A stretch of DNA of 64,000 bases, taken from contig CAYMNQ010000003.1 of the NCBI GenBank assembly GCA_964391865.1, forward strand, positions 447,095 through 511,094, read 5' to 3'. The notes below the pieces were generated by a model. That model saw nothing but the letters and a program-made list of their open reading frames with translations, was not told where the DNA came from and searched no databases. The translations under genes were made by a program, and so were the position numbers. This document shows positions 1-8,525 of the stretch, piece by piece. The stretch comes from DASZQL01 sp964391865 (GTDB lineage: Bacteria; Planctomycetota; Phycisphaerae; Phycisphaerales; UBA1924). Position 1 is the first letter of the stretch. Every line of letters begins with the position of its first letter.

Positions 1-2325
1 GAGTTCGCCCGCGCGGAAGAGCCGCCCGCCGGTGGCGCTGCTGAGGCGCGCGAGCAGCGGGTGGTCCGTCTCGGGTCGGCGGAGTTCGTCGTCGGGCAGC
101 GAGACTTCGACGCTCGCGCTGAGATCAAGCCCCGCGAGCGACGGGTCGGCGGCGGTGATGGTCCACACGCCCGCTTCGGGCGCGAGCCAGACGGCGGCGA
201 ACTTCCTGCCGTCGGTCCCTTCCGGGCGGAGGATCAATTCGCTCGGCGCGCCGGCGTCGTCCTCGCCCGCGCGGCGGTCGCGCGCGATGCGCACCGCGGC
301 GCTCGGGAGTTTCTGGTCGGCGAGCGACTGCTCGAGCAGTTCGATCGACACGCGCACGGGCTGATCAACGAGCGCCCGGCGTGGGGTCGCATCGAGCACC
401 GCGGCGCGCCCGGCGCGGGCGAGCCCTTCCCGCGCCAGCAGGCGGAAGAGTTGGAGCCAGAAGCGCTCCGGGAGCGCCTCGCCGCGGGCGTAGCGCCAGC
501 GCCAGATTTCGTCGGTGCCGACGTAGAGCGTGCGCCCCGCGCCGTAGCGCATCGACATCACCAGCGGCCAGGCCTCGTCGTCGCTGCTGCCGATGTAGAC
601 GGGCACGCCCTCGGCGAGGACTTCGGCGGTTGGCTTCAGGCCCATCGGGCGGATCGCCTGCGCCCAGCGGAGTTGCGACCAGCCGGCTTCGGGATTGGTG
701 AGCGGCTCGGGCCACGCGCCGTCGGGCGTGTCGCCCAGGCGCAGCACACCGAGCCGCTCGGCGTCGGGCGTGGGGCGCATGAGCAGCGGCTCGCCCACCG
801 ACCCGCCGTCGGTCGCGTCTTTGATGAAGGGGAAGAGGTCGGCGAGCGGTGTATCCCACCAGAGGCTGGGAGTAGCGTTGGGTCCCGCGAGCCAGATGAG
901 CCCGCCGCCGCGCTGCGCGACGTGCTGGCGCAGCTGGTCGAGCTGTTCGGCGGCGATCATCTCGGGGCGGACATCGCCCAGCATCACGACGTCGTACTCC
1001 GCCCAGCGCTCGGGCGAATCGGGGAGCGCCTCGATCTCGATATCGCCTTCCTGCGTGTAGGTGCGGTCGGGCGCGAGCATGAGCGTGGAGCAGTCGACGG
1101 ATTTCTCGCGGATGAGGAGCGAGCGGATGTAGCGCTGTTCCCAGCGCGGGTAGCCGTCGATGTAGAGGACGCGCAGCGGGCGGTCGATGAGTTCGACGGC
1201 GAACTGGCTGGTGTTGTTGCCGGCGATGAGGTCGCCGCCCTCGGGGACGAGTTCGACGGCCCAGTTGCGCCGGCCGGCGGGCTGTTCGGCTTCGCCCTTC
1301 GCGGTGAGGAGGATGCTGCTGGAACCCGGAGTGCCGTCGGGCGTGTCGGTGGTGATGGGTTGCTCGTCGAGGACGATTCCGGTGGCGGTGTCGATGAGGC
1401 GGATGGTCCCGCCGCGGGCGAGCGCGCCGCCCGCGGCGTCGAGCTCGACGCGGACGGGCGTGATGTCTTTGACGAACGCGGAGCGCGGCGCATCGACGCG
1501 CCGGATGGCGAGATCGCCCACGGGGTCCGGGCTGCCGAGCGCGATTGTGTGGACGGGGATGCGGTCGGCTTGCAATCGGCGGAGGGCGGCGCGGCCCGGC
1601 TCGTCGGTGGAGCGCCCGTCGCTGAGGATCACGACGGCGGAGACGGGGCGAGCGCTGGCGCGCGTGAGCGCCTGTTCGAGCGCGGCACCGAGGCTGGTTT
1701 TGCGGCCGACGGGTTCGGCGAGCGCGACGCTTTCGATTTCCATCGCCCCGCCGGATGGTGCGCCGGCGGGCGCGGTGTTGTCACTCGTGGATGGCGCGCT
1801 GGAGAGGCGCTTGCTGACGCTGAGGTCGAACGCCCCGCCGTCGAACCCGAGCCAGACGACCTCGCGGTCGCGCGAGAGCTCCTGCCACTGCGGCCAGGTG
1901 CGCCGGACGGCATCGCGGAGTTCAGCTTCGCGCGCGGGGCGGCGGGGGGCGCTCGGTGAGCTTTCATTTGAGCTTTGAGCTTTGAGATTTGAGATTTCAC
2001 CATCCTCGATCGTCAGGCTTGACGAGCGATCGACGAGCACCAGCACCCAGTCGCGTTCGACGCTCTCGCTGCGCTGGACGAGCTGCGGGCCGAGGAGCAG
2101 GACGAGGAGCGCGAGGAGCGTGCCCGCGCGGAGGAGCGCGAGCGCGACGCGCCACGCCGCGTGACCGGCGAGGTGGCGGTAGCTCCACAGCGCGAAGGCG
2201 AGGGCGGCGAGGACCGCAAGGGCCCAGCCCCACGCGGGCATCGGGCGCTCGAACGAGAAGCGCACCCCCTCCGCGCCCCACTGGAGCGTGCGGAGGTCGA
2301 GGAGTTGTCGGAGTAGGTCGTTCAA
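1..2325 (-). CDS. VWA-domain membrane protein with C-terminal amidotransferase-like region (partial, 3' end outside window)
   Basis: The reading frame is open from a TTG at 2325 to the window edge (775 codons, no stop). There is no in-frame ATG before residue 29, so the TTG start is tentative. Two hydrophobic segments lie at about residues 32-48 and 60-80. They are followed by a VWA fold with an intact MIDAS motif (D99, S101, S103 in VDRSSSL) and a later ILSDGRST strand. The C-terminal half contains EYDVVMLGDV and GGGLIWLAGP, which resemble the class I glutamine amidotransferase-like domain often found in planctomycete VWA proteins. It starts 33 bases after the BatA-like gene and is probably co-transcribed with it. 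Residues about 110-122 (EISNLKAQSS) are encoded by a TTTGAGATTTGAG-type repeat inserted in frame. Its partners in aerotolerance-type complexes are inferred from family knowledge; the substrate is unknown. Confidence 0.75.
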   Translation of the reverse strand, partial: MNDLLRQLLDLRTLQWGAEGVRFSFERPMPAWGWALAVLAALAFALWSYRHLAGHAAWRVALALLRAGTLLALLVLLLGPQLVQRSESVERDWVLVLVDRSSSLTIEDGEISNLKAQSSNESSPSAPRRPAREAELRDAVRRTWPQWQELSRDREVVWLGFDGGAFDLSVSKRLSSAPSTSDNTAPAGAPSGGAMEIESVALAEPVGRKTSLGAALEQALTRASARPVSAVVILSDGRSTDEPGRAALRRLQADRIPVHTIALGSPDPVGDLAIRRVDAPRSAFVKDITPVRVELDAAGGALARGGTIRLIDTATGIVLDEQPITTDTPDGTPGSSSILLTAKGEAEQPAGRRNWAVELVPEGGDLIAGNNTSQFAVELIDRPLRVLYIDGYPRWEQRYIRSLLIREKSVDCSTLMLAPDRTYTQEGDIEIEALPDSPERWAEYDVVMLGDVRPEMIAAEQLDQLRQHVAQRGGGLIWLAGPNATPSLWWDTPLADLFPFIKDATDGGSVGEPLLMRPTPDAERLGVLRLGDTPDGAWPEPLTNPEAGWSQLRWAQAIRPMGLKPTAEVLAEGVPVYIGSSDDEAWPLVMSMRYGAGRTLYVGTDEIWRWRYARGEALPERFWLQLFRLLAREGLARAGRAAVLDATPRRALVDQPVRVSIELLEQSLADQKLPSAAVRIARDRRAGEDDAGAPSELILRPEGTDGRKFAAVWLAPEAGVWTITAADPSLAGLDLSASVEVSLPDDELRRPETDHPLLARLSSATGGRLFRAGEL

Positions 2326-2358
2326 CGGGATGAGCCTATCGATGGATGAGCGCGAGGA

Positions 2359-4770
2359 TCAGGCGGCCTGCACTTGCGGTGCGGCGAGTGAAGCGGAATT
2401 GGCAGAGGGCGCGACGCGCGCGTGGCTGAACCAGCGCGCCAGCGCGGTCTCAAGGAGCGCGAGCGCGAGAGCGGCGGCGAGCAGCGGCAGGCTGACGGGC
2501 GAGCCGCCCTGATCGCGCGACAGCGCGGCGGCGGGGGAGGCACGGTCGAGCCAGTTCAGCGTGACGCGCCGATCGTCGCCAGACTCGCCGACGCCGACGC
2601 CGGAGCCGAGCCAGGCTTGGATGGCGGATTGTTCCTGCGGCTCGACGCGCCCGCCGGCGGCGTCGGCATTGACGGCGACGATGCCCCGCGCCCGCCCGGC
2701 GGCGTCGACCGCCTGCCACAGCCCGGATCGGCGGATCGGCTGCTTCGATAGGCCCGAGTCATCCACATCGGAGTTGTTCTCATTTGTACCGGTTTCGGTG
2801 GGGCGGAGGACGGTGGCGCGGCCCGGTGCAGCCGCACGACGTCCCGCAACAGTGGACCAACTGCCCGCGGCACGCCCGAAGCCTTGACGCACAAGCTCTT
2901 GCATGAGCGGGACCATCAACGGCTTGGCGGGGAGGTCGGTCCAGCCCAGATTGAATGCGGATGCAAGGTAGACCACCAGACCACGCCCGGTTGGCGAGGT
3001 GTCCACGGCCTGTCCACCTGAATTTTCAGATGGTTGTGAAATATCCGGCGCGGCCGCACTGCTCGCGCTGCCGGGCGGGGCGGCGATCATCCACGGCACG
3101 CCGCCGGCGAGGGAAAGGAGAACCTCGGTCTCGCGCCCGGTCGGTTCGGGCGCGAGGGTCTTCAGGATGCCGACCGGCTTGGCGAGGGTCTCCATCTCGG
3201 CGGCGAGGCGTGACCAGATGGGCGAGTCGGGGCGCTCGTCGGAGAGGCGCTGCGGCGCGGTGGTCGTCTCGCGCGCGATCCGCCACGGGAGGCTCATGGA
3301 TTTGATGAGCGCATCAGTCCAGAGGTGGACGGTGGCGTCGGTGGGGGGCGTGACGATCACCATGCCCCCTTGGTCGGCGAAGCGGCGGAGGCGCTGCCAT
3401 GCGTCTTCGGGCAGCAGGTCCGGCGCTGGGAGGAAGACGACATCAAGATTCGCGAGCGTGGGCTGATCGACGCCGGCGGGCTCGATCTCCGCGATGTCCA
3501 TCGGGGCTTCGGTGGTCGGCTGCAGCGCGAGGGTGATCCAGTCGGCGGGGGCGAGCCGATCGGCGCGGTCCAGCCCGAAGCGGCGCTGCGCGATGATGCC
3601 GACACGGAGCGCCTCGCGCACTCCGATGGGTTTGCGGAACGAATCGTCAGCGGGGAGCGCGTCGCGGTCGATCTCGGCGATGATGACGCTGGCGGCGCCG
3701 GGGGTCTCGTTGCCGCCGGAGGCGCCCGCGCTGCCGGGCGTGGTTGAGGCATCGACCTGCACCGTCGCGGTGGCGGTGGTCTGCCCCGGCTGCCAGCGGA
3801 TGGTGGTCTGCGCGGCGGCGAGCGGGCGGCCAGCGGTGTCCGTTGTTCCCGGCGTGATGACGCGCACGCGGACGGTGCTGCTCGCGGCGTCGCTCACCGC
3901 GCTGCCGCTGCGGCGGAGCGTGAGGCGGACCTGTTCGCCCGGCGCCACGCCGCCCGATCCGGTGAGGACGACGGGCCGGAGCGGGTCAACGCTGGTGATC
4001 TGTACGTTGCCGGCGCTCGCGGCGGTGGGCGGCAGCGCGAGCACTGTCAACTGCGAGCCGGGCGGAAGGTCGCGCAGCGCGGGGGGCAGGGGGCGCGAGA
4101 GGTCGGCGGACCCGGCGAGGAAATCGGACAGCACGACGAGGACAATGCTCGACGGCGCGCCGGCGTCATCGCGCGACAGCGTGCTGCCCAGTTGCTCCAG
4201 CGCGCCGGCGAGGTCGGCGGCGCTATCGGTGGGGCGGAGATCGCCGACGAGTTCGCGCACGGCGGCGAGGTCGCTGGACGCGGGGACGACGGGGAGTTCG
4301 GCGGGCCCGCCGAGGGTGATGAGACCCGCGCGGTCGCCCGGGCCGAGGGAATCGAGGATCGATTGGGCGGCGGCGATGTGGCGGGAGAGGGCGGCTTGCG
4401 GCGGGGAGGAGGCTTGGGGCGTGGGGCTTGAGGCTTGGGGGGAAGAATCGGAAGTCAGCTGCGCGGCGAGGGAGTTGTCGATCACGAGGTAGATCGCCCG
4501 GCCGCTGGAGCCGGAGAGGAGCCCGGCGCGCTCGAGCAATGGGCGGGCAATCGCCGCCGCGAGCAGGAAAATCACGAGGCAGCGGCAGGCGAGCAGCAGC
4601 CACTGCTGCAGGCGCAGCCGGCGGCGGTGCTTGCGGTACGCCTCGATGAGGAAGCGCATCGCCCCCCACTGGATCGGCTTGCGGCGCTGGCGCAGCAGCA
4701 AGTGAATCAGGATCGGCAGCGCGACGCACGCGAGCCCGGCAAGGAACAGCGATGTGTGGAGGAAGGTCAT
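2359..4770 (-). CDS. BatA-like membrane protein with VWA domain
   Basis: 803 aa, starting at the ATG at 4770. An upstream extension is possible but would be encoded by repetitive GGAAGTCGG DNA, so I reject it. The N terminus is the typical BatA double-membrane module: TM about 5-25, a basic loop (LLRQRRKPIQWGAMRF), TM about 57-76. A VWA domain follows with a weakened MIDAS (D98-N-S-L-A; the last Ser is replaced by Ala). A further hydrophobic segment lies near the C terminus (LPLLAAALALALLETALA). Residues about 107-127 (SSPQASSPTPQASS) are an in-frame low-complexity insert made of CTTGGGGC-type words that also occur between genes. It is the first gene of a pair with the VWA/amidotransferase-like protein downstream. 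The family is linked to Bacteroides-type aerotolerance operons and envelope stress, but the role here is inferred only. Confidence 0.8.
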   Translation of the reverse strand: MTFLHTSLFLAGLACVALPILIHLLLRQRRKPIQWGAMRFLIEAYRKHRRRLRLQQWLLLACRCLVIFLLAAAIARPLLERAGLLSGSSGRAIYLVIDNSLAAQLTSDSSPQASSPTPQASSPPQAALSRHIAAAQSILDSLGPGDRAGLITLGGPAELPVVPASSDLAAVRELVGDLRPTDSAADLAGALEQLGSTLSRDDAGAPSSIVLVVLSDFLAGSADLSRPLPPALRDLPPGSQLTVLALPPTAASAGNVQITSVDPLRPVVLTGSGGVAPGEQVRLTLRRSGSAVSDAASSTVRVRVITPGTTDTAGRPLAAAQTTIRWQPGQTTATATVQVDASTTPGSAGASGGNETPGAASVIIAEIDRDALPADDSFRKPIGVREALRVGIIAQRRFGLDRADRLAPADWITLALQPTTEAPMDIAEIEPAGVDQPTLANLDVVFLPAPDLLPEDAWQRLRRFADQGGMVIVTPPTDATVHLWTDALIKSMSLPWRIARETTTAPQRLSDERPDSPIWSRLAAEMETLAKPVGILKTLAPEPTGRETEVLLSLAGGVPWMIAAPPGSASSAAAPDISQPSENSGGQAVDTSPTGRGLVVYLASAFNLGWTDLPAKPLMVPLMQELVRQGFGRAAGSWSTVAGRRAAAPGRATVLRPTETGTNENNSDVDDSGLSKQPIRRSGLWQAVDAAGRARGIVAVNADAAGGRVEPQEQSAIQAWLGSGVGVGESGDDRRVTLNWLDRASPAAALSRDQGGSPVSLPLLAAALALALLETALARWFSHARVAPSANSASLAAPQVQAA

Positions 4771-5003
4771 CGCGAGTGGAAGGGTATACCGGGGAGGCGG
4801 GGGAAGGGGGCGGAAGCGGAAGGGCGGAAGTCGGAAGGCGGAAGTCGGAAGAGTTGGGGGAGAGGGCTGGGGGCTTGGGTCTGGGGTTTCGTGTGCGGGT
4901 TTCGGGGGTCGGGTTTCGGGTTTGTGTTCTGGATTCTGGCGCACGGCGCGCCGCGCGTGGCGCTGGACGCGGGTCGCAAGGCGGAGGACTCATTGCTCAG
5001 GGC
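4771..5003. repeat. Low-complexity word repeats between two minus-strand genes
   Basis: The stretch upstream of the BatA-like gene is dominated by degenerate tandem words: GGAAG/TCGGAAG (4790-4855), then GGGCTTGGGTCTGGGG and GGGTTTCGGG types (4860-4930). Related words recur at 7316-7380, 9304-9335, 17462-17560, 21915-21975, 34505-34640, 35158-35182 and 40345-40440. They also recur inside coding sequence at 1958-1999, 4384-4443, 48056-48090 and 55180-55225. No gene is supported here. The stretch should contain the promoter of the BatA/VWA pair, but no convincing -10/-35 was seen. Confidence 0.7.
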
Positions 5004-5915
5004 TCAAGACTCGGGTCTCACGCCGCCGTTCTTGGCGATGAGGCGATCCTCCTTGAGCTGCTTGGCGGCGTTGGCTTCTTCGATGATGTGTTTGGTCCAG
5101 CCGACGAGGGCGAATTGAGCGACGACCCAGCAGAATAGAAAGAGGCCGAACAATTGGGTGCTGGTAGTGCGCAGCAAGGCGTCGGCGAAGATGAAGGCGC
5201 CGGGCCAGAAATAGATGGGGGCGGCGGGTCGCGGGCGGCGCCACTCGAAGTGTTCCAGCGATGCTCGGCAGCGTCGGCGGAGTCGCCAGGCTGAAAGAGT
5301 GATGCTGACGGCGTGTGCCCAAAGGACAAACACGCAGGCGAGTTCGATGAAGTAGGCGCGCGAGCCGAGCGTGGCCGGAGCGCCGCGGCTTAGCGCGGTC
5401 ACGAGCCCGAAGGCGGCAACGGGCCCGCAGCCGATGAGCGCGTACCTCACGCTTGATAGCCAAGCTGAAGCGGACTGATCGGACGGGTCCGGGGCGGCGG
5501 TGAGCCACTGGCTGGCAAAGATGCCGATGATGCCGATGGCGATGGCGGCGACTGCGCCGTAGGCCAGAAACCCAAAGAACGCGGCGATCAGAACGGCCGA
5601 CCCGCCCATGCCGATCATGACGGCGATGATGATGCACACGATGAACATCAGAATGCAGTACCCAATCATGCGGCGCGAAAAGTAAGCCGCTCGCGCGCCG
5701 AGTTCGATGCCGTTGAACCAGCGCGGGTCGGCGTAGCGCAGCCAGTCGCCGCGCATGGACTCGGTGATATCGCGGCTGCACTCGGGGCACGCGCCGGTGG
5801 GTTGAAGCCCGCGGAGGTCGTAGCCGCAGGTCAGGCAGTGGACGGATCGCGCGATTGACTCGCTTCGCGGTCGAGCGTCGTCGGCGGCGGGTGGTGCGGG
5901 GGCCGGGTCGGGCAT
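5004..5915 (-). CDS. Zinc-ribbon multi-pass membrane protein
   Basis: 303 aa from the ATG at 5915. The N terminus carries a four-cysteine zinc ribbon (CLTCGYDLRG ... CPEC, about residues 30-50) of the kind common in planctomycete membrane proteins. It is followed by about six hydrophobic segments, including MIGYCILMFIVCIIIAVMIG and AVLIAAFFGFLAYGAVAA. A short charged tail (KHIIEEANAAKQLKEDR) ends the protein. The gene begins 38 bases after the stop of truA on the same strand, so the two probably share a transcript. I do not recognise a named family. The layout, a cytoplasmic zinc ribbon plus a membrane domain, suggests a structural or trafficking role but proves none. Confidence 0.75.
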   Translation of the reverse strand: MPDPAPAPPAADDARPRSESIARSVHCLTCGYDLRGLQPTGACPECSRDITESMRGDWLRYADPRWFNGIELGARAAYFSRRMIGYCILMFIVCIIIAVMIGMGGSAVLIAAFFGFLAYGAVAAIAIGIIGIFASQWLTAAPDPSDQSASAWLSSVRYALIGCGPVAAFGLVTALSRGAPATLGSRAYFIELACVFVLWAHAVSITLSAWRLRRRCRASLEHFEWRRPRPAAPIYFWPGAFIFADALLRTTSTQLFGLFLFCWVVAQFALVGWTKHIIEEANAAKQLKEDRLIAKNGGVRPES

Positions 5916-5953
5916 TCGCTGGGCATCGTAGAGCGCGGGTGGCGCGACGATGG

Positions 5954-6955
5954 TTACTCCGCGTCTGGCTCGTCGGGAGGCGCAGCGCCGGCCCGCCGTC
6001 TGGCACGCGAGGCTTCCGCGCGGTCGATCAACTCGCGCGGGATGTTCACGCCCGGCGGGATCGCGCTCGGCGGGTCGTCGAGGTAGTACGCCCACTGCAG
6101 GCACAGGCCGTGCGGCGGGAGGGTCGGGCCGGCGAGGGTGCGGTCGCCCGTGTTGAGGGCGTGCTGGATGTCGGCGGCGGTCATTCGGCCGCGGCCCGCG
6201 TCGACGATGGTTCCCGCGATGATGCGGACCATATTCCAGAGGAAGCCGTCGGCGGCGACGTCGATGGTGATTCGGTTACCGGCGTCCGGGGCGGGTTGCT
6301 CGGCGCGGCAGTGGATGATGGTGCGCGTGGTGTTCGGGCGGCCGTGGCCGAGGGCGACGAAGGCGCCGAAGTCGCGCGTGCCGGGGAAGAGGGCGGCGGC
6401 TTCGTTCATGCGCGCGAGGTCGAGCCGGTGCCAGTGGTGAAAGACGGTGAGACGGTCCCACAGCGGGCGCTCGCGCGAGACGTGGAGGGAGTAGCGGTAG
6501 CCCTTGGCGACGCAGTCGAAGCAGGGATCGAACCGGTCGTGAACGACGTGCGCGGCGTGGACGACGACGTCCTCGGGGAGGAGCGCGTTGAGCGCGACGG
6601 CGAGGCGGTCGGGCGGCGGGCCGCCGGAGTCGTCGGGAACGATGAAGCTGGCGGTCTGGAATCGCGCGTGGACGCCGGCGTCGGTGCGGCTGGCGCCGCT
6701 GACGTTGATGCGGCGCGCGTAGAGTTGGCTGACAGCGCGCTCAACGACTTCCTGCACGGTGCGGAGTGTGAGGCGTTCGCCCTCATCGCTCGGTGCTTCG
6801 GCGGCGACGGGGTGTGGATCGAGGAGGTGGCGACTGCGGGAAAAGGGCGTCTGGGCGGGCGGTTGTTGTTTTTGCCAGCCGTGGAAAAGAGTGCCGTCGT
6901 AGGCGATGGTGAGGCGGTATCGGGGCACGATGAAGAAGGTACCGGATGCGTGCAT
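5954..6955 (-). CDS. truA: tRNA pseudouridine(38-40) synthase TruA
   Basis: 333 aa from the ATG at 6955; a GTG 9 codons inside (before PRYRLTIAYDG) is an alternative. TruA converts uridine to pseudouridine at positions 38-40 of the tRNA anticodon arm. The family signatures are present: YDGTLFHGWQ near the start, the catalytic Asp92 in GASRTDAGVHA, and FLWNMVRIIAGT in the C-terminal half. There are about 30 extra residues between HGWQKQ and the TVQ helix, and a charged Arg-rich tail. The upstream 476 bases separate it from a divergent glycosyltransferase gene; the zinc-ribbon membrane protein follows. Confidence 0.95.
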   Translation of the reverse strand: MHASGTFFIVPRYRLTIAYDGTLFHGWQKQQPPAQTPFSRSRHLLDPHPVAAEAPSDEGERLTLRTVQEVVERAVSQLYARRINVSGASRTDAGVHARFQTASFIVPDDSGGPPPDRLAVALNALLPEDVVVHAAHVVHDRFDPCFDCVAKGYRYSLHVSRERPLWDRLTVFHHWHRLDLARMNEAAALFPGTRDFGAFVALGHGRPNTTRTIIHCRAEQPAPDAGNRITIDVAADGFLWNMVRIIAGTIVDAGRGRMTAADIQHALNTGDRTLAGPTLPPHGLCLQWAYYLDDPPSAIPPGVNIPRELIDRAEASRARRRAGAAPPDEPDAE

Positions 6956-7431
6956 GAAGCGCGCGAGCGAGCCGCGAAACTTGGTTGGGGGTTTCGCCGA
7001 CAATTGGGGGCGGCGCGAATGTTTTGTTGGAACCCTTCCGCAGGGTCCTGCGAAAAGGCGTGATGGAGAGAGAGCACTCGCTCGGTGTCCAACCAACCTC
7101 GCAAGGGGAGAGCGGGTCGAGTCAGTCGGCGATATGAGAGGTCGCCGGATGCTTGATCTCGCACAGTGCGCTGACACGAGTGACGGTCCATGCCCATGGC
7201 GGGTCGGGCTGATGAGGCCCGGGCCACCGCCGTTGAAGTTCTTTTCACAAGCCTTCTCCAATGAGCCGCATTGGCGTCACGGGCCCTCCGTGACGCCGGT
7301 GCGTTTTTGGGAAAGGTCGGAAGTTAGGAAGTCGGAAGAAGAAAGTGGAGGGGGCTGGGGTTTGGGGTCTTGGGTCTGGCGCAGGACGCCCCAGATGCAC
7401 GCTCGGAGTTCTCCGGCGATGATGCCTTGGC
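6956..7431. other. Intergenic region between divergent truA and GT2 gene
   Basis: This 476-base stretch must hold the promoters of both flanking genes. I see no convincing coding sequence in it. It contains the hairpin at 7273-7297 and a block of GGAAG/TTGGGGTCTTGGG-type word repeats at about 7316-7382. A shorter palindrome (CCGCAGGGTCCTGCG) lies near 7038. Confidence 0.5.
7273..7308 (+). terminator. Possible hairpin terminator
   Basis: A perfect 10-bp stem GGCGTCACGG / CCGTGACGCC with a GCCCT loop (7273-7297) is followed six bases later by five T (7304-7308). The shape resembles an intrinsic terminator on the plus strand, but no plus-strand gene ends just before it. It may instead be a regulatory hairpin in the leader of the GT2 gene. 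Confidence 0.35.
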
Positions 7432-8196
7432 ATGAGCTCCTCGCGGCGGTTGTTCTATCTGGTGCCGGTGTTCAATGAGGCTCGCACGATTGAGGCGGTG
7501 CTGGAATTGCTCGCGCGCAGCGAGTCGCCGGCGGGGTTCACTCGGCGGATTGTCGCGGTTGACGACGGGTCGAGCGATGGCACCGGCGAAATTCTGGCGC
7601 GATTGGCAATCGCACGGTCCGAGCTGCTGCATCTGAAACACCCGGTGAACTCGGGGAAGGGGCGGGCGCTGCGGACGGCACTGGACGCGGCGATGAAGGA
7701 GTCAGAATCCGGCGCGGCGGATTTGTTCATCGTTCACGACGCGGATTTCGAGTACGACCCGGCGGATCATGGGGCGGTGCTGAAGCCGCTGATTGATGGG
7801 AAGGCGGACGCGGTGATCGGGTCGCGGTTCTTAGGGCAGCCGCACCGTGTGCTGTACTTCTGGCACTACGTGATCAACCGGCTCATCACGCTGCTGAGCG
7901 ATGTGATGACGAATCTGAATCTGACGGACATCGAGTGCTGCACGAAAGCGTTCACGCGCGAGGTGGCGGCGAAGCTGACGATCGTCGAGCGCGGGTTCGG
8001 GGTTGAGCCGGAGATCGTGGCGCGCCTGTCGCGGATGCGCGTGAAAGCGGATGGCGGCACGCGGCGTTTGCGGATCTATGAAGTGCCGGTGAGCTACTCC
8101 GGGCGGACGTACGCGGAGGGGAAGAAGATCAAGTGGACCGACGGCGTGTGGGCGCTCTGGTGCATTGCGAAGTATGGGGTGATGGCGGGGCGGTGA
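7432..8196 (+). CDS. Family 2 glycosyltransferase (polyprenyl-phosphate sugar transferase type)
   Basis: 254 aa from the ATG at 7432. A single GT-A domain covers the protein: YLVPVFNEARTIEAVL (nucleotide-binding start), VDDGSSDGT, and the metal-binding HDADFEYDP (DxD-like), followed by AVIGSRFLG. The length and the absence of C-terminal membrane segments match DPM1-like enzymes that load a sugar onto a polyprenyl phosphate at the cytoplasmic face of the membrane. The donor and acceptor cannot be told from sequence. The gene stands alone, with a 329-base gap before the next gene. It could serve the nonulosonic acid/flagellin glycosylation genes nearby, but nothing shows this directly. Confidence 0.88.
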   Translation: MSSSRRLFYLVPVFNEARTIEAVLELLARSESPAGFTRRIVAVDDGSSDGTGEILARLAIARSELLHLKHPVNSGKGRALRTALDAAMKESESGAADLFIVHDADFEYDPADHGAVLKPLIDGKADAVIGSRFLGQPHRVLYFWHYVINRLITLLSDVMTNLNLTDIECCTKAFTREVAAKLTIVERGFGVEPEIVARLSRMRVKADGGTRRLRIYEVPVSYSGRTYAEGKKIKWTDGVWALWCIAKYGVMAGR

Positions 8197-8525
8197 GGTG
8201 GGCTCGGTGAGTATGTGGGGGTGCCGTGAAACGGCCTGCTCTCAGGCCGATCCACGCGAACTGCCGATCCGGGGAGAGTGCATCGCCCAGAGCGGCGTTG
8301 CACGGCATCCAAGTTCACGGCGCATAACGCGCGGCTGGACAGCGCGCCCGATGTGATGTTCTCGGTCCACCGGCACAGACCGAACTCGAATTCGTGAGTG
8401 ATGCGTGGAATGCTGGCATTCGCTGCGAAGTGGCGGCATGGTTGAGGCGGAGTCGTTGCCGCCGGCGTGAGCGTCGGCGGTGTGACTGTGTCCGCAGAGA
8501 TGTATTGCACAGGGAGAGAGAAGTC
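8197..8525. other. Intergenic region upstream of sorting-tail protein
   Basis: The 329 bases hold no supported gene. A short hairpin (GGCCTGCTCTCAGGCC) lies near 8230. A good ribosome binding site (AGGGAGAGAG) precedes the ATG at 8526. A GTG-initiated extension from 8394 is open but encodes an Arg-rich segment without a signal peptide, so I reject it. Confidence 0.5.

Noticed and set aside
61..1959. Plus-strand open frame of 632 codons
   Set aside because: It is the antisense shadow of the VWA gene. Its translation is Arg/Gly/Asp-rich with no domain, whereas the minus frame shows TM helices, MIDAS and a VWA strand order.
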